Assembly (NCBI RefSeq): GCF_014229965.1
Contig: NZ_JABGBW010000002.1
Coordinates: 480,389-544,388, forward strand
DNA length: 64,000 nt
Direction: 5' to 3'
From: Peptostreptococcus canis
GTDB taxonomy: Bacteria; Bacillota; Clostridia; Peptostreptococcales; Peptostreptococcaceae
Numbering within the stretch: the stretch's first letter is position 1; the number at the start of each line of letters is the position of its first letter. Below, piece by piece: positions 18,658-27,957 of this stretch. Under the pieces are notes generated by a model. The model saw only the letters and a program-made list of their open reading frames with translations. It was not told the DNA's origin and made no database searches. A program made the translations under genes and the position numbers.

Positions 18658-19224
18658 CTATTTATTTAATACTCCAAATACACTAATGGCTTCATTTATA
18701 CCACTTGTAACAGCCTTAGATGTAATTGTAGCACCAGATATTGCTTTTATCTGATTTTCACCAGGTGAACCGCTCTTAATTACCTCCAGTTCTTTGGCTT
18801 CTTTTCCTTTATACTGACCATTGAATGCAGGATCAGCAGATTTTGCTCCAAGACCCGGAGTCTCCTGATTGTTACCAACACTTACACCGGTAATCTTTCC
18901 ATCTTTGCTTATACCTATTGTCAATTCAACAGCCCCCCCATAACCAGACGGATTAGCTTTTATTGTATACCCAACTTTTTCAGAACCGTTTACTCCTTCA
19001 TAAACTTCTGTAACAGTTTCAGCTTTAGCATCCTTAAATGAAGATGCATCCACTTCTTTAAATTCTTTAGCATCAGGTAATACCTGAATTCTAGCTTCAT
19101 TATTCGCTTTTATATTACGTTGTTCTATAATAGGAGAAGTCGCTTGATTTGTAACTGCTAACAACAATGCCGCTATTGCAGAGAATGCTAATAATGTACC
19201 ACCGTTTTTAACCATACTATTCAT
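18658..19224 (-). CDS. rnfG: Rnf complex FMN-binding subunit RnfG
   Basis: One N-terminal membrane anchor is followed by an extracytoplasmic FMN-binding domain. Visible motifs are NQETPGLGAK (~119-128) and SGAT (163-166), where the family attaches FMN covalently through a phosphoester to Thr. The length is 188 residues. The start overlaps the rnfD stop by one base (TAATG), with GGAGGTG upstream, so translation is coupled. Flavinylation would require an ApbE-type transferase, which is not in this window. Confidence 0.96.
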   Translation of the reverse strand: MNSMVKNGGTLLAFSAIAALLLAVTNQATSPIIEQRNIKANNEARIQVLPDAKEFKEVDASSFKDAKAETVTEVYEGVNGSEKVGYTIKANPSGYGGAVELTIGISKDGKITGVSVGNNQETPGLGAKSADPAFNGQYKGKEAKELEVIKSGSPGENQIKAISGATITSKAVTSGINEAISVFGVLNK

Positions 19225-20198
19225 TATTTACGCACCTCCCCAAACACTCTATTATTTACATACTTATCAATCAATGGAACAAGACAGTTAGCAAATAATA
19301 TTGAATAAGATACACCTTCAGGATAACCACCGAATAACCTTATACAAGTAGCTATTACTGCCGCTATTGCTGCGTATATTATTTGACCTTTTTTAGTCAT
19401 TGGTGAAGTAGTGTAGTCAGTCAACATAAAGAAACCACCAAGCAATAAACCACCTGCCAAAGCTTCATACATAGCAAACTCGGCATTAAATCCACCAAAT
19501 ATAAATGAAAGCACTACAACTAAAATTATATAAGTTGCCGGCATTACATAAGATATGATACCTTTATATATTAAATATAATCCACCTATTATCAGTAACA
19601 ATGAACATGTTTCACCAACAGTACCGCCGATATTTCCCATAAACATCTGTCCTAAAGTTATACCTGCATCATGTATGCTATTTATGGCATTAGTAGAATT
19701 AGAGCCCGCCAACTTTAAGAAACTAAGCGGAGTTGCTGTTGTAACTGCATCCGAATTAGCACCGGGCTTCAACCAAGTAGTCATAGCTACCGGGAAAGAT
19801 GCTAATAAGAAAGCTCTACCAGCTAATGCAGGGTTTAAGAAGTTAAAACCTATACCACCAAACAACATCTTCACTACTATTATTGAAAATATTGAACCGA
19901 ATAAACACATCCAGATAGGAAGACCTGCCGGAACGTTAAAAGCCAATAATAAACCTGTTACTACTGCAGATAAATCATGTATCGTACTATTTCTCTTTGT
20001 TATCTTGCAATATAGCCATTCTGAACCGACACATCCGATTACACAGGCTAATATAGTTATTAGACCCTGCACCCTAAAATAATATATACCAGCCGCTGTT
20101 GCTGGAAGAAGTGCAAGAATAACTTGTTTCATTATGTATGAAGTATCTTCTTTTGTCCTAATATGAGGAGAAGAAGAAACTATCAATTTTTCATTCAT
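19224..20198 (-). CDS. rnfD: Rnf complex membrane flavoprotein RnfD
   Basis: This polytopic membrane protein of 324 residues is homologous to NqrB. It carries the covalent-FMN motif in the form DAVTTATPLSF (~150-160), with T156 the expected attachment residue. Other markers are PHIRT near the N-terminus, NPALAGRAFLLASFP, and a late GYPEGVSYSILFANCLVP segment. It lies 19 nt after rnfC. Confidence 0.96.
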   Translation of the reverse strand: MNEKLIVSSSPHIRTKEDTSYIMKQVILALLPATAAGIYYFRVQGLITILACVIGCVGSEWLYCKITKRNSTIHDLSAVVTGLLLAFNVPAGLPIWMCLFGSIFSIIVVKMLFGGIGFNFLNPALAGRAFLLASFPVAMTTWLKPGANSDAVTTATPLSFLKLAGSNSTNAINSIHDAGITLGQMFMGNIGGTVGETCSLLLIIGGLYLIYKGIISYVMPATYIILVVVLSFIFGGFNAEFAMYEALAGGLLLGGFFMLTDYTTSPMTKKGQIIYAAIAAVIATCIRLFGGYPEGVSYSILFANCLVPLIDKYVNNRVFGEVRK

Positions 20199-20217
20199 CG
20201 TTTTTCCCCCTTAACAA

Positions 20218-21558
20218 TTATTTATTCTGTGCTGCAGCTTTTCTTCTCTTAGCACCGATTTCTCTCTTTGCCTGTCTTATAGAAGGTAATAATAATCTTC
20301 TAGCAGGGCAAATATACGAACATGAACCGCATTCAATACAATCCATAGCTCTATGCTTTTCTGCTTCATCAAAATTATTTTTTAACGAATATGCACTTAT
20401 AAATAATGGCTGAAGGAATGCTGGACATACATCTGTACATCTACCACATTTTATACAGTTCATCTGTTCAGGAGCTCTCGCCATACTTTCATCTAAAATT
20501 AAGATACCTGATGAACCCTTATTAGTGGAAATATCATCCGTGTACTGTGCAAGTCCCATCATTGGTCCACCAGCTATTAATTTACTAGCCTTGACACCTT
20601 CTTTGATTCCGCCACACTGTTCTATTATTTCACTGAACTTTGTACCAACTTTTGTTATTAAATTTTTTGGTTCCTTTATACATGGACCTGTAACTGTAGT
20701 TATTCTTTCAACAAGAGGCATACCTTCTTTAATAGCCCTTGCAATAGCCGCAGATGTCGCAACGTTACTCACCACTGCTCCTACAGCAATTGGTAAAGCA
20801 CCTGATGGAACTTCTCTTCCTGTACATGCATAAATAAGCTGTTTTTCTGCACCTTCCGGATATTTAACAGCCAGGCTGGCAACTTCAATCTCAGGATATG
20901 GCTGTGCTGCCTTAGTTATGTTTTCGATAGCTTCAGGCTTATTTACTTCTATACCTATAAATCCTTTATCGACATCCAATGCCTTCATCAATGCCCTCAA
21001 ACCATAAACAACATACTCCGGATTTTCTACCATTAATCTGTCATCCGCTGTAAGATAAGGTTCACATTCAGCACCATTTAATATTACATACTCTGCCTTT
21101 GAATCCGGCGGAGGAGAAATCTTTACATGGTTAGGGAATGTCGCACCACCCATACCTACTATACCTGCTTCTTTAACAATAGACACTATCTCTTCTTTCG
21201 TAAGAGTTTCAATTTCGCCTTTTGGTTTAACGCTTTCATGCAATTCCTCTTTGAAGTCATTATCAATGATTACACACATAGCAGTACCACCTGGAACACC
21301 GCACGGTTTAATTGCCTTTACCTTCCCAGATACTGAAGAGTGAATATTAGAAGATACGAAACCTTGAGCTTCACCAATTTTCTGTCCAAATTTTACCTCT
21401 TCTCCAACTTCAACTATACATTTTGCCGGAGCACCTATGTGCTGCTGAAGAGGGATATAAACAGTTTCCGGAGCTTTTGCTCTCTCAATTGGTTTTTTGT
21501 TTGCATACTCTTTTCCATATGGAGGATGTATTCCTCCTTTAAAAGTTAAGAGCTTCAT
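20218..21558 (-). CDS. rnfC: Rnf complex NADH-binding subunit RnfC
   Basis: This peripheral subunit carries NADH and FMN sites related to NuoF (GMGGATFPNHVK near residue 135) and two [4Fe-4S] motifs near the C-terminus (CIKCGRCTDVCP ~369, CIECGSCSYICP ~408). N-terminal biotinyl-like and SLBB regions are present (GGIHPPYGKEYA at the start). The length of 446 residues is typical. AGGGGG precedes the ATG. It is the first gene of rnfCDGEAB. A candidate Rex operator lies ~80 nt upstream. The rest of the 21559-21980 gap holds a 15-bp direct repeat and a terminator for the next gene. Confidence 0.96.
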   Translation of the reverse strand: MKLLTFKGGIHPPYGKEYANKKPIERAKAPETVYIPLQQHIGAPAKCIVEVGEEVKFGQKIGEAQGFVSSNIHSSVSGKVKAIKPCGVPGGTAMCVIIDNDFKEELHESVKPKGEIETLTKEEIVSIVKEAGIVGMGGATFPNHVKISPPPDSKAEYVILNGAECEPYLTADDRLMVENPEYVVYGLRALMKALDVDKGFIGIEVNKPEAIENITKAAQPYPEIEVASLAVKYPEGAEKQLIYACTGREVPSGALPIAVGAVVSNVATSAAIARAIKEGMPLVERITTVTGPCIKEPKNLITKVGTKFSEIIEQCGGIKEGVKASKLIAGGPMMGLAQYTDDISTNKGSSGILILDESMARAPEQMNCIKCGRCTDVCPAFLQPLFISAYSLKNNFDEAEKHRAMDCIECGSCSYICPARRLLLPSIRQAKREIGAKRRKAAAQNK

Positions 21559-21635
21559 TCTGTTACCCCCTATTCTTAACTAATATTAATATATCTCAAT
21601 ACTAGTATACTACAATTGATAGAAAACCTTAACAA

Positions 21636-21653
21636 TTGTTAATAAAATAACGC
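21636..21653. promoter_or_regulatory. Candidate Rex (redox repressor) operator upstream of rnfC
   Basis: TTGTTAA-N4-ATAACGC resembles the Rex consensus TTGTTAA-N4-TTAACAA: the left half is exact and the right half fits in its first five bases. It overlaps a perfect palindrome TTAACAATTGTTAA (21629-21642). A possible minus-strand -10 (TATACT) lies between here and rnfC. Rex senses NADH/NAD+, which would suit Rnf; binding is not shown. Confidence 0.45.
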
Positions 21654-21744
21654 CATTTTTTTACATTTTTTTTAGTTTTTTCCAAAAAAACAGTATTTTT
21701 TACACAATTCCTCTATCTTTTTGCAATATTCCGAAAATTCTTCT

Positions 21745-21803
21745 ATTCTCTATTGATAAATAGATATTTTTTTAATCATTAAATTTTATTCTCTATTGAT
21801 AAT
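21745..21803. repeat. Direct repeat ATTCTCTATTGATAA, two copies 43 bp apart
   Basis: Identical 15-mers occur at 21745-21759 and 21788-21802 in the AT-rich gap between rnfC and the CWB2 gene. No function is evident; a duplicated terminator-proximal sequence or a regulator site are both possible. Confidence 0.5.
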
Positions 21804-21812
21804 TAATCGCAT

Positions 21813-21854
21813 AAAAATAGTGTATGAACTTAACTCTCTTCATACACTATTTTT
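21813..21854. terminator. Terminator downstream of the NEAT/CWB2 gene
   Basis: Perfect 12-bp stem ATAGTGTATGAA (21817-21828) with TTCATACACTAT (21839-21850), flanked by A4 on one side and T8 on the other. It ends transcripts of the minus-strand gene stopping at 21981 and could act on both strands. Confidence 0.85.
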
Positions 21855-21980
21855 TTTATAATTTATCTCTTAAAATAAAAGTTACATAAATTAAGCTTTT
21901 ACCATCGGTATTTTTTTATAATTCAAATCAAAGCTAATTACTATAATAGATTTATTTTAATATAATCTTTTCATATCTAT

Positions 21981-24900
21981 TTATCTATTGAGTTTTTTCA
22001 ATTCATTTTCAATAGCGTTTGAAATAGTACTTTTTCCACCAAATATTAAAATATTCTTTGAATTCTTATTTTTTATTCTATTTTTTACAGAATTTGGAAC
22101 GCTATTTTCTTTTACTAATAATATCGGAGACTTTTCTTTATATGTTATAGCACCTGTAGCAAGTGCATCTATAGAATTTTCTCCATTAGCAATTAATACT
22201 GTCTGTGACTCGGGATAACACTGTTCAGCTATTTTAACCGCTGTTTCATATCTATCTCTTCCAGATATTCTCTTCTTAGATTTTGCTTTAGCTATCTGCT
22301 TTATGTTATCAGATATAGAAGATTCTCCACCTATTATTATCAATTCGTCTACATTCCAATTATTTAACTTCTCTTTTACAACTTTATTTAGATTATTATC
22401 CCTACTCATCAACACCGGTATGGTTTCTTTTGTTGCAAGACCAGCCACAGATAATGCATCAGCTTCTTTATATCCATTGATTATTATAGCCTTTTTAGAG
22501 TTTGTGTTATCTCTAACATTCTGCGCTATCATTGCAGACGTTTCAATCCTATCTTTACCGGCAATTCTACTAACATTTATATTATTTTTTTTCAAACTTC
22601 TCTCTATATCCTCTCCGATAGAAGATTTTCCTCCTGCTATTATTACTTTTTTAGCTTCAAGTCTCTTTATTTCAGTCATAACAGAATTAGGTATTGTATC
22701 TTTTTCAGTCAGTAATATAGGTGCATTATTCACTTTTGCCAAAGATGATGATACTAAAGCATCTGCATTATTTCTACCACTGGCAACTATAACTGTATCT
22801 GCCTTTTTAAAATATTTTTTACTTATTTCAACCGATGTAGAGTATCTATCTGTTCCAGAAATTCTTTCAATAGTTTCATCTTTTTGCTCTTCATCTATTC
22901 TCTTGGCATTATTCCAATCAAACATCAATCTTGCGCTTTGTTTTCCTTTTCCTTTTTCTATTTTATCGTATGTAGATGCCCCATTACTAGCAATTGCATC
23001 CATTGCATCTACACTTACCTGCGCATATATTTGTTCCTCTTTATTTTTATTTCTAATAAAACTGAATCTCTTAGGGAATGTTCTTTTTTCACCTAATAAA
23101 TCTGTATCCTGATATTCTTTATCAATTTTAGCTTCTTTTAGAGATGAATTTAATCCATCTTCGTAAATTGAAAGTCCCCATAAATGACCTCTCATTTTTG
23201 AAAATTCCATAGCATTAAATGAAATAAAGTATTCATATTTTCCATCTTTTTCTTTTACTATCGCTTTCTTTTCAATAGCCGGATTTCCCATTGATTCACT
23301 ATTATCAAATGCTTTATATAATTTTACGGGTACAGAATATAGTATGGCATCTTTTTCCTTATTTTTTTCAATAATTTCTTCTTGTTCTTTCTTATCAGCA
23401 TTGTTTTCATTTGTTTCTTTATTATTTATATTTTCTTTTTTAGCATTCATTATTGCAAATTTAATTAATGAATTTGCCATTATTATATCATTTTTATCTG
23501 CTTTTTTATTGTCATAAACTTTCTTAGCTTCTTTAATGGCAGCTTCCAAATATCTTTTGCTTACCCCTGTAATAAAATTCTCTTTTATCAGATGTTCTGC
23601 TATATCTATATTTGACTTTAACTCCGCTTTTGATGCAGATGGTTTGTTATCGCTATCCTGTGGTTTTTCAGTCTCTACATCATCTTCCGGATTCATATTA
23701 TTATTTTTATCTTTTTCCAAAAATCTATAATCTATGCAAAGTATTGCGGCTTTACTAGCTCCCATATTATTATTTCCATCATATGGGTTAATATCACTCA
23801 AACCATCCATGGCATCTACCCTAATTCTTATATATCTTTTTGGATCAGACTTAAATGTATTCAAATCAATTTCTATCGTCTTAGGAAATTTTCTTAATTC
23901 ACCATTGAGGTCAATATCTTCAGTTTCTTTTAAAACTTTAGCATCTTTCATATTTCCAAAATCTGTATTGTCCTCTTTATTTCCATCATTTGATGTGATT
24001 ACTGTTTTTCCCACAGTATCTTTAAGCGTATCATAATACCATAATGTTGTTAAATGTCCATATGACTTCATATAATTAATTCCTACAACATTGAATCTTA
24101 GTTTTCTATTTCCATTTTTATCAACTATTAATTTTGCTTTTGGTAAAATAGCATTAGTTCCCATTGATGATTCAGTAGGATTAGCATACATTCTTAAATT
24201 TACTAATACATTATATACACCTTCTTCAATTGTTTCTTTCTTTATTAAAGTACCAACATCTTTTATTAAGCTACTGTCACTTTTTATCTTTTGTATTTCC
24301 AATTTTAATTTATTTTCTTTATCTCTTACTATATTTTTATCATTAGAATTAAGTACAAATTCTGCCTCTTTTATTATTTTTTCCAAACTTGCAATTGCTT
24401 CATCTGTTTTTGTTGCTCTTAGAGAAATATCTTTCGACTCCTCTATCAGTCTTTTTAGCTCTAAATTCTTTTGATTATCTTCATTTTCACCAGGAGTATC
24501 AGGATCTTCTGGTTCTGTTTGACTATCCATTGAATCTGGTTCTGCAATAATAATATCTTCTTTAGGATTAAAAAATTCTAAATTTAAAAATATTTTTTTA
24601 GCATTTTTATTTGTTTTTATCGCATTGTCAATTTTCTCTAATGTTCCCTCACCTGTAATTTTATAAAGTTCAATTTCTTTCTTATTTAAATTTTTAACCG
24701 GGTGTAAAGAGTTTTCTTCAATATTTTCAACTCCCATATATACTCTAGGAGTATCCTCTGTCATATATTCTTCCCACTTAATTGGAAGTTTAGCTGGATT
24801 CCCATCAGAATCAACCAAAGATACTGATAACGGCAGATAACGACCTATATTTTTTGTTTTTAATTCGTTTCTAATATTTTCAGATAGAGTCAATTTTCCT

Positions 24901-26345
24901 GTCTTAATTTTAGTATCATAATATACTTCTTCACCCTTATATCCATCAGCACCATTTTGACCTATCGCACATTTATATTCTTTATTATTCAAATTAAATT
25001 TAGATTCTATTATATCTTTTGTTTTCTTATTGATATTTAATTCCATCTTATATATATTTGATGATGGTTTATTTCCATGGAATACCCTAAATTTTAATAT
25101 TTTTTTACCTCCATCATATAGGCTGGAATCTTTTATATTTTGATTCGATTCCATTGCACTATTGATAGAAATAGAACAAGTTTGTATCTTTTCTTGAGGT
25201 ATATATGGATTTACAACAAGATTATTAGAATTTTCATTTGGGTCTGAACCATCAACAGAATATTTAACCCTATCAAAAGCACTCGCTCCTGATAATTTAC
25301 AAATATTTAGTATGACCTTAGCACTATTCCCTTGATAAATATAATTATTTAATAAATCTTTACTATAATCTTTCCTTTGATCTTCTCGTGGGTATGACAT
25401 ATCCCTAAGAGCTGTACAAGTTATTTCATCACTTAAACTATCATCGTCTCCTATAGTTGAAGGATCTATTTTAAGTTTTAAATCTGCTTTTTGATTACCT
25501 TCATTAACACCTATTACTATATCCTTTTTAAGATCATTTCCAATATTTATATTTAAAACTTTATATGTAACTTTTCCTGTTTCATTATCACCACTAATAT
25601 ATGGTTCTCCAGATAACTCCACATTTTCATCATTAAAAGTATATTTATATTCTTTTTCATTATTTATAAAATTTATTTTTTCAGTAACTTTTAAATCGAT
25701 AGAATAAGTATTATCATCATTTTTTCTGATATTTCCCCAAAATATATTATCAATATAAGAAGCTTCAGTTATATCTTTTTCTTCAGTATCTACAAGTCTT
25801 ACTTCTTCACCACTCTTTGGTTCATTATAATTAGTATTTTCATCTATATAACTGAATACTCTATCCCATTCATAATGTTTTAAAGATAAGTTTTCTCTGA
25901 TTTTTTCAATCTCTTTTTCTCTATCTTCATCAGATAATTGTGAACTTAGATCAGTATAATCTCCTCCATTAAAAATACCGAACTTAAATTTAGCATCCTC
26001 TTCCTCAAAGTCCTCTAAACCCATTAAATCAGAATTAAAGATTGGTTGAATTTTAGGGTTATCTATAGCCATATCCCCGAACATTGAATATTCCCCCATC
26101 ATAGGAGAAAAAAACACATTCAAATAATTCATTTTCTTAATCTTAAGAGTTTTTCCCTGTTCTTTAAAATACTTTTTTTCTTTCATATTTCCATACGGAG
26201 TATATGTATACATATATTCCTTGTTTACTATATTTTGTTCTCCTTCCTCAGCATTTGCTACTCTACCTGTCATAACAAATGTAGATGATACAAACATTGA
26301 CATTGACATAAAAACAGCCAATGCATTATTGAACTTTTTTTTCAT
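21981..26345 (-). CDS. Giant cell-wall protein with two NEAT domains and three CWB2 repeats
   Basis: The start is the ATG at 26345, with GGAAGGAGA ahead; an upstream in-frame Met at 26372 lies inside the previous gene. A signal peptide ends near ANA-EEG. Two NEAT domains, the fold that binds haem or haemoproteins, lie at roughly residues 718-885 and 1008-1155, each opening with a strand followed by SMG-type residues and closing with the VDAM motif. A classical YxxxY haem-iron motif is not obvious. FIVAR-like helical spacers lie at ~640-700 and ~920-990, and an Ig/chitobiase-like stretch (YSVDGSDP) lies earlier. The last ~290 residues are three CWB2 repeats (RISGTDRYST, RIAGKDRIET, RISGRDRYET), which anchor S-layer-type proteins non-covalently to the wall. 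It is probably a haem-acquisition or adhesive surface protein. No transporter is encoded nearby. Confidence 0.85.
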   Translation of the reverse strand: MKKKFNNALAVFMSMSMFVSSTFVMTGRVANAEEGEQNIVNKEYMYTYTPYGNMKEKKYFKEQGKTLKIKKMNYLNVFFSPMMGEYSMFGDMAIDNPKIQPIFNSDLMGLEDFEEEDAKFKFGIFNGGDYTDLSSQLSDEDREKEIEKIRENLSLKHYEWDRVFSYIDENTNYNEPKSGEEVRLVDTEEKDITEASYIDNIFWGNIRKNDDNTYSIDLKVTEKINFINNEKEYKYTFNDENVELSGEPYISGDNETGKVTYKVLNINIGNDLKKDIVIGVNEGNQKADLKLKIDPSTIGDDDSLSDEITCTALRDMSYPREDQRKDYSKDLLNNYIYQGNSAKVILNICKLSGASAFDRVKYSVDGSDPNENSNNLVVNPYIPQEKIQTCSISINSAMESNQNIKDSSLYDGGKKILKFRVFHGNKPSSNIYKMELNINKKTKDIIESKFNLNNKEYKCAIGQNGADGYKGEEVYYDTKIKTGKLTLSENIRNELKTKNIGRYLPLSVSLVDSDGNPAKLPIKWEEYMTEDTPRVYMGVENIEENSLHPVKNLNKKEIELYKITGEGTLEKIDNAIKTNKNAKKIFLNLEFFNPKEDIIIAEPDSMDSQTEPEDPDTPGENEDNQKNLELKRLIEESKDISLRATKTDEAIASLEKIIKEAEFVLNSNDKNIVRDKENKLKLEIQKIKSDSSLIKDVGTLIKKETIEEGVYNVLVNLRMYANPTESSMGTNAILPKAKLIVDKNGNRKLRFNVVGINYMKSYGHLTTLWYYDTLKDTVGKTVITSNDGNKEDNTDFGNMKDAKVLKETEDIDLNGELRKFPKTIEIDLNTFKSDPKRYIRIRVDAMDGLSDINPYDGNNNMGASKAAILCIDYRFLEKDKNNNMNPEDDVETEKPQDSDNKPSASKAELKSNIDIAEHLIKENFITGVSKRYLEAAIKEAKKVYDNKKADKNDIIMANSLIKFAIMNAKKENINNKETNENNADKKEQEEIIEKNKEKDAILYSVPVKLYKAFDNSESMGNPAIEKKAIVKEKDGKYEYFISFNAMEFSKMRGHLWGLSIYEDGLNSSLKEAKIDKEYQDTDLLGEKRTFPKRFSFIRNKNKEEQIYAQVSVDAMDAIASNGASTYDKIEKGKGKQSARLMFDWNNAKRIDEEQKDETIERISGTDRYSTSVEISKKYFKKADTVIVASGRNNADALVSSSLAKVNNAPILLTEKDTIPNSVMTEIKRLEAKKVIIAGGKSSIGEDIERSLKKNNINVSRIAGKDRIETSAMIAQNVRDNTNSKKAIIINGYKEADALSVAGLATKETIPVLMSRDNNLNKVVKEKLNNWNVDELIIIGGESSISDNIKQIAKAKSKKRISGRDRYETAVKIAEQCYPESQTVLIANGENSIDALATGAITYKEKSPILLVKENSVPNSVKNRIKNKNSKNILIFGGKSTISNAIENELKKLNR

Positions 26346-26358
26346 TATTATCTCCTTC

Positions 26359-27342
26359 CTAAAATAAATCATACATTTTCTTCAATTTATTTTTATTTAT
26401 ATTAATACTATTTTCTTTTAGTATATTCTTTTCTTGCTCTTCATATTTTTTTTCCTTTATTTTTTCTTTGATTTTATGATTTGATTCATTTAATGTTTTA
26501 GTTATTACTTTTTTATCTCCTACTTTTACTATAAAATAACCTTCTTTAGTTTTTATAGGCTTGCTATAAATTCCTTCATCCATATCTAAGGTATCTCTTA
26601 ATTGACTCAAAACGGTATTTTTATCAACATATCCAATATCTCCACCAACCAAATTTCTATCATCTTGTGAATATTTATCACAAACTATTTTAAAATCCTT
26701 ACCATTTTTTAGCTCCTCATATGCTGCATATGCTAATTTTTTTGGATTTTTATTTTCACCATTTACTACTTTTGATTTTTTAATCCATATTTGATACATT
26801 CGTACTTTCTTAATAATAAAATCGTTTTTATTTTTAATATAATATTTTTCAATTTCCTTATTCGATACATTAACTCTCTTTAAAAAGTTCTTTTTATAGC
26901 TTTGTTCTACTAGTAAATTTTTAATATGATTTTTTAAAAAATTTTCTGAAATATTATAATTACGTAATTTGTTTTTAAATTCATTATTTTCATCCATTTC
27001 CATATATTTATTAATTTCTTTGTCCGAAAAAGTGATTCCGTTTTTTTTAATTTCATTTTCTTTAATTTTATATAATAAAACATTATTTATTGTATTTTTT
27101 ACCAATATTTCTTTTTGTTTATCAGTTTTACTAATAGAAATCCACTCCTCTGGTGAAAATAATTCATAGTACTGAAATTTTGAAAACTTTATATAATCTG
27201 AAATTTCTTCCTCTGATATTTTATATTCCTTATTTATAGCAATATACTTTTCATTTTCAAATAAAAAAAGTAAAAAAATGCTTATAAATAATATCGAAAC
27301 TAAAAAAATAACTGAATTTCTTAAATCTATCTTTTTTTTCAT
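26359..27342 (-). CDS. Membrane-anchored parvulin peptidyl-prolyl isomerase (PrsA/SurA type)
   Basis: This 327-residue protein begins with a Lys-rich stretch and one transmembrane helix (~10-30), with the bulk predicted outside the cell. A SurA-N-like helical chaperone region (~35-165) precedes a parvulin domain (~180-290) with KVRMYQIWIKK, GGDIGYVDKNT, and the KTKEGYFIVKV strand. No lipobox Cys is seen, so it is an uncleaved anchor rather than a PrsA lipoprotein. It lies 13 nt upstream of the giant wall protein's true start and 60 nt downstream of the small secreted protein. A role in folding those exported neighbours is inferred. GAGGT precedes the ATG. Confidence 0.85.
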   Translation of the reverse strand: MKKKIDLRNSVIFLVSILFISIFLLFLFENEKYIAINKEYKISEEEISDYIKFSKFQYYELFSPEEWISISKTDKQKEILVKNTINNVLLYKIKENEIKKNGITFSDKEINKYMEMDENNEFKNKLRNYNISENFLKNHIKNLLVEQSYKKNFLKRVNVSNKEIEKYYIKNKNDFIIKKVRMYQIWIKKSKVVNGENKNPKKLAYAAYEELKNGKDFKIVCDKYSQDDRNLVGGDIGYVDKNTVLSQLRDTLDMDEGIYSKPIKTKEGYFIVKVGDKKVITKTLNESNHKIKEKIKEKKYEEQEKNILKENSININKNKLKKMYDLF

Positions 27343-27353
27343 AATTATACCTC

Positions 27354-27381
27354 AAAGGAGCCTGAATATTCAGACCCCTTT
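27354..27381 (-). promoter_or_regulatory. Intra-operon hairpin at the foldase ribosome-binding site
   Basis: On the minus strand AAAGGGGTCTGAAT pairs with ATTCAGGCTCCTTT (14 bp including G-U pairs), ending directly at the GAGGT of the next gene. There is no U-run in the direction of transcription, so it is better read as an mRNA-stability or translation-control element than as a terminator. Confidence 0.5.
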
Positions 27382-27402
27382 TATAATATACACTTTACCT
27401 AA

Positions 27403-27858
27403 CTATCTTTGTATTTCTAAATCAATATGCTTTGTTTTATTTCCCATAACGTGTATAACAGCTTCCCCACCAAAATATTTTCTTCCAGTGTTACTTATTT
27501 GTTGAGCATTTACATCTGGAAAAGTGAATCTATAATCTTCTCCGCTTCCTCTGACACCAGAAACACCATTTAATGTTAATGAATCAATGTATCCTGTTAT
27601 GAAAAATACTTTAAGCTTTTTAGTATATGTTTTTCTAAGTTTATCTGTATTTGGAACAAGGCCAATTCCCTCTTCAAAGCACTTATTTGCATGAGCTCCC
27701 ATTCCAGTGTATTCTTCACCTGCTTGAATATTTTTCCAAACTTTCACATTTACATTATCAAGATTTGGATCTTTTGGAACCGCTGCAAAACTAGGAACAG
27801 CTACAGTTGCTGCCAACATTATTGATGCTGCTAAAGACAATATTTTCTTATTTTTCAT
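27403..27858 (-). CDS. Small secreted NEAT-like protein
   Basis: The 151 residues include a clear signal peptide (cleavage likely after SFA, ~residue 25). The mature ~125 residues have the strand order of a single NEAT domain: VNVKVWKN with GMGAHAN (compare SMG in the large neighbour), a central strand LKVFFITGYIDSLTLNG, and a closing segment EAVIHVMGNKTKHIDLEI that parallels the VDAM...IDY closing strands. The similarity is by eye, so NEAT membership is tentative. It has no wall anchor and would be free or bound to other proteins, like a haemophore. AAGGAGGG precedes the ATG. It is the first gene of a three-gene operon. Confidence 0.6.
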   Translation of the reverse strand: MKNKKILSLAASIMLAATVAVPSFAAVPKDPNLDNVNVKVWKNIQAGEEYTGMGAHANKCFEEGIGLVPNTDKLRKTYTKKLKVFFITGYIDSLTLNGVSGVRGSGEDYRFTFPDVNAQQISNTGRKYFGGEAVIHVMGNKTKHIDLEIQR

Positions 27859-27906
27859 AAAAACCCTCCTTAAAAACTAATACTCTTATTGAGTACACAA
27901 ACATGA

Positions 27907-27941
27907 CACCTACTTTATAAAAATAAACATTTTTATAGGTG
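27907..27941 (-). promoter_or_regulatory. Hairpin in the 5' UTR of the NEAT-like gene
   Basis: TATAAAAAT (27916-27924) pairs with ATTTTTATA (27929-27937) around an AAAC loop. It is continued by CACC/GGTG beyond a 5-nt bulge. It is ~50 nt upstream of the start codon in the predicted ~115-nt leader. Confidence 0.4.
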
Positions 27942-27957
27942 AAAAATAATTTTACTT

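Noticed and set aside
19555..20082. 175-codon plus-strand frame opposite rnfD
   Set aside because: It is the complement of a well-conserved membrane protein; no Shine-Dalgarno and no family resemblance.
22303..23112. 269-codon open frame on the plus strand
   Set aside because: It is antisense to the CWB2-repeat region of the wall protein, has no ribosome site and shows only hydrophobic low-complexity residues from the AT-rich complement.
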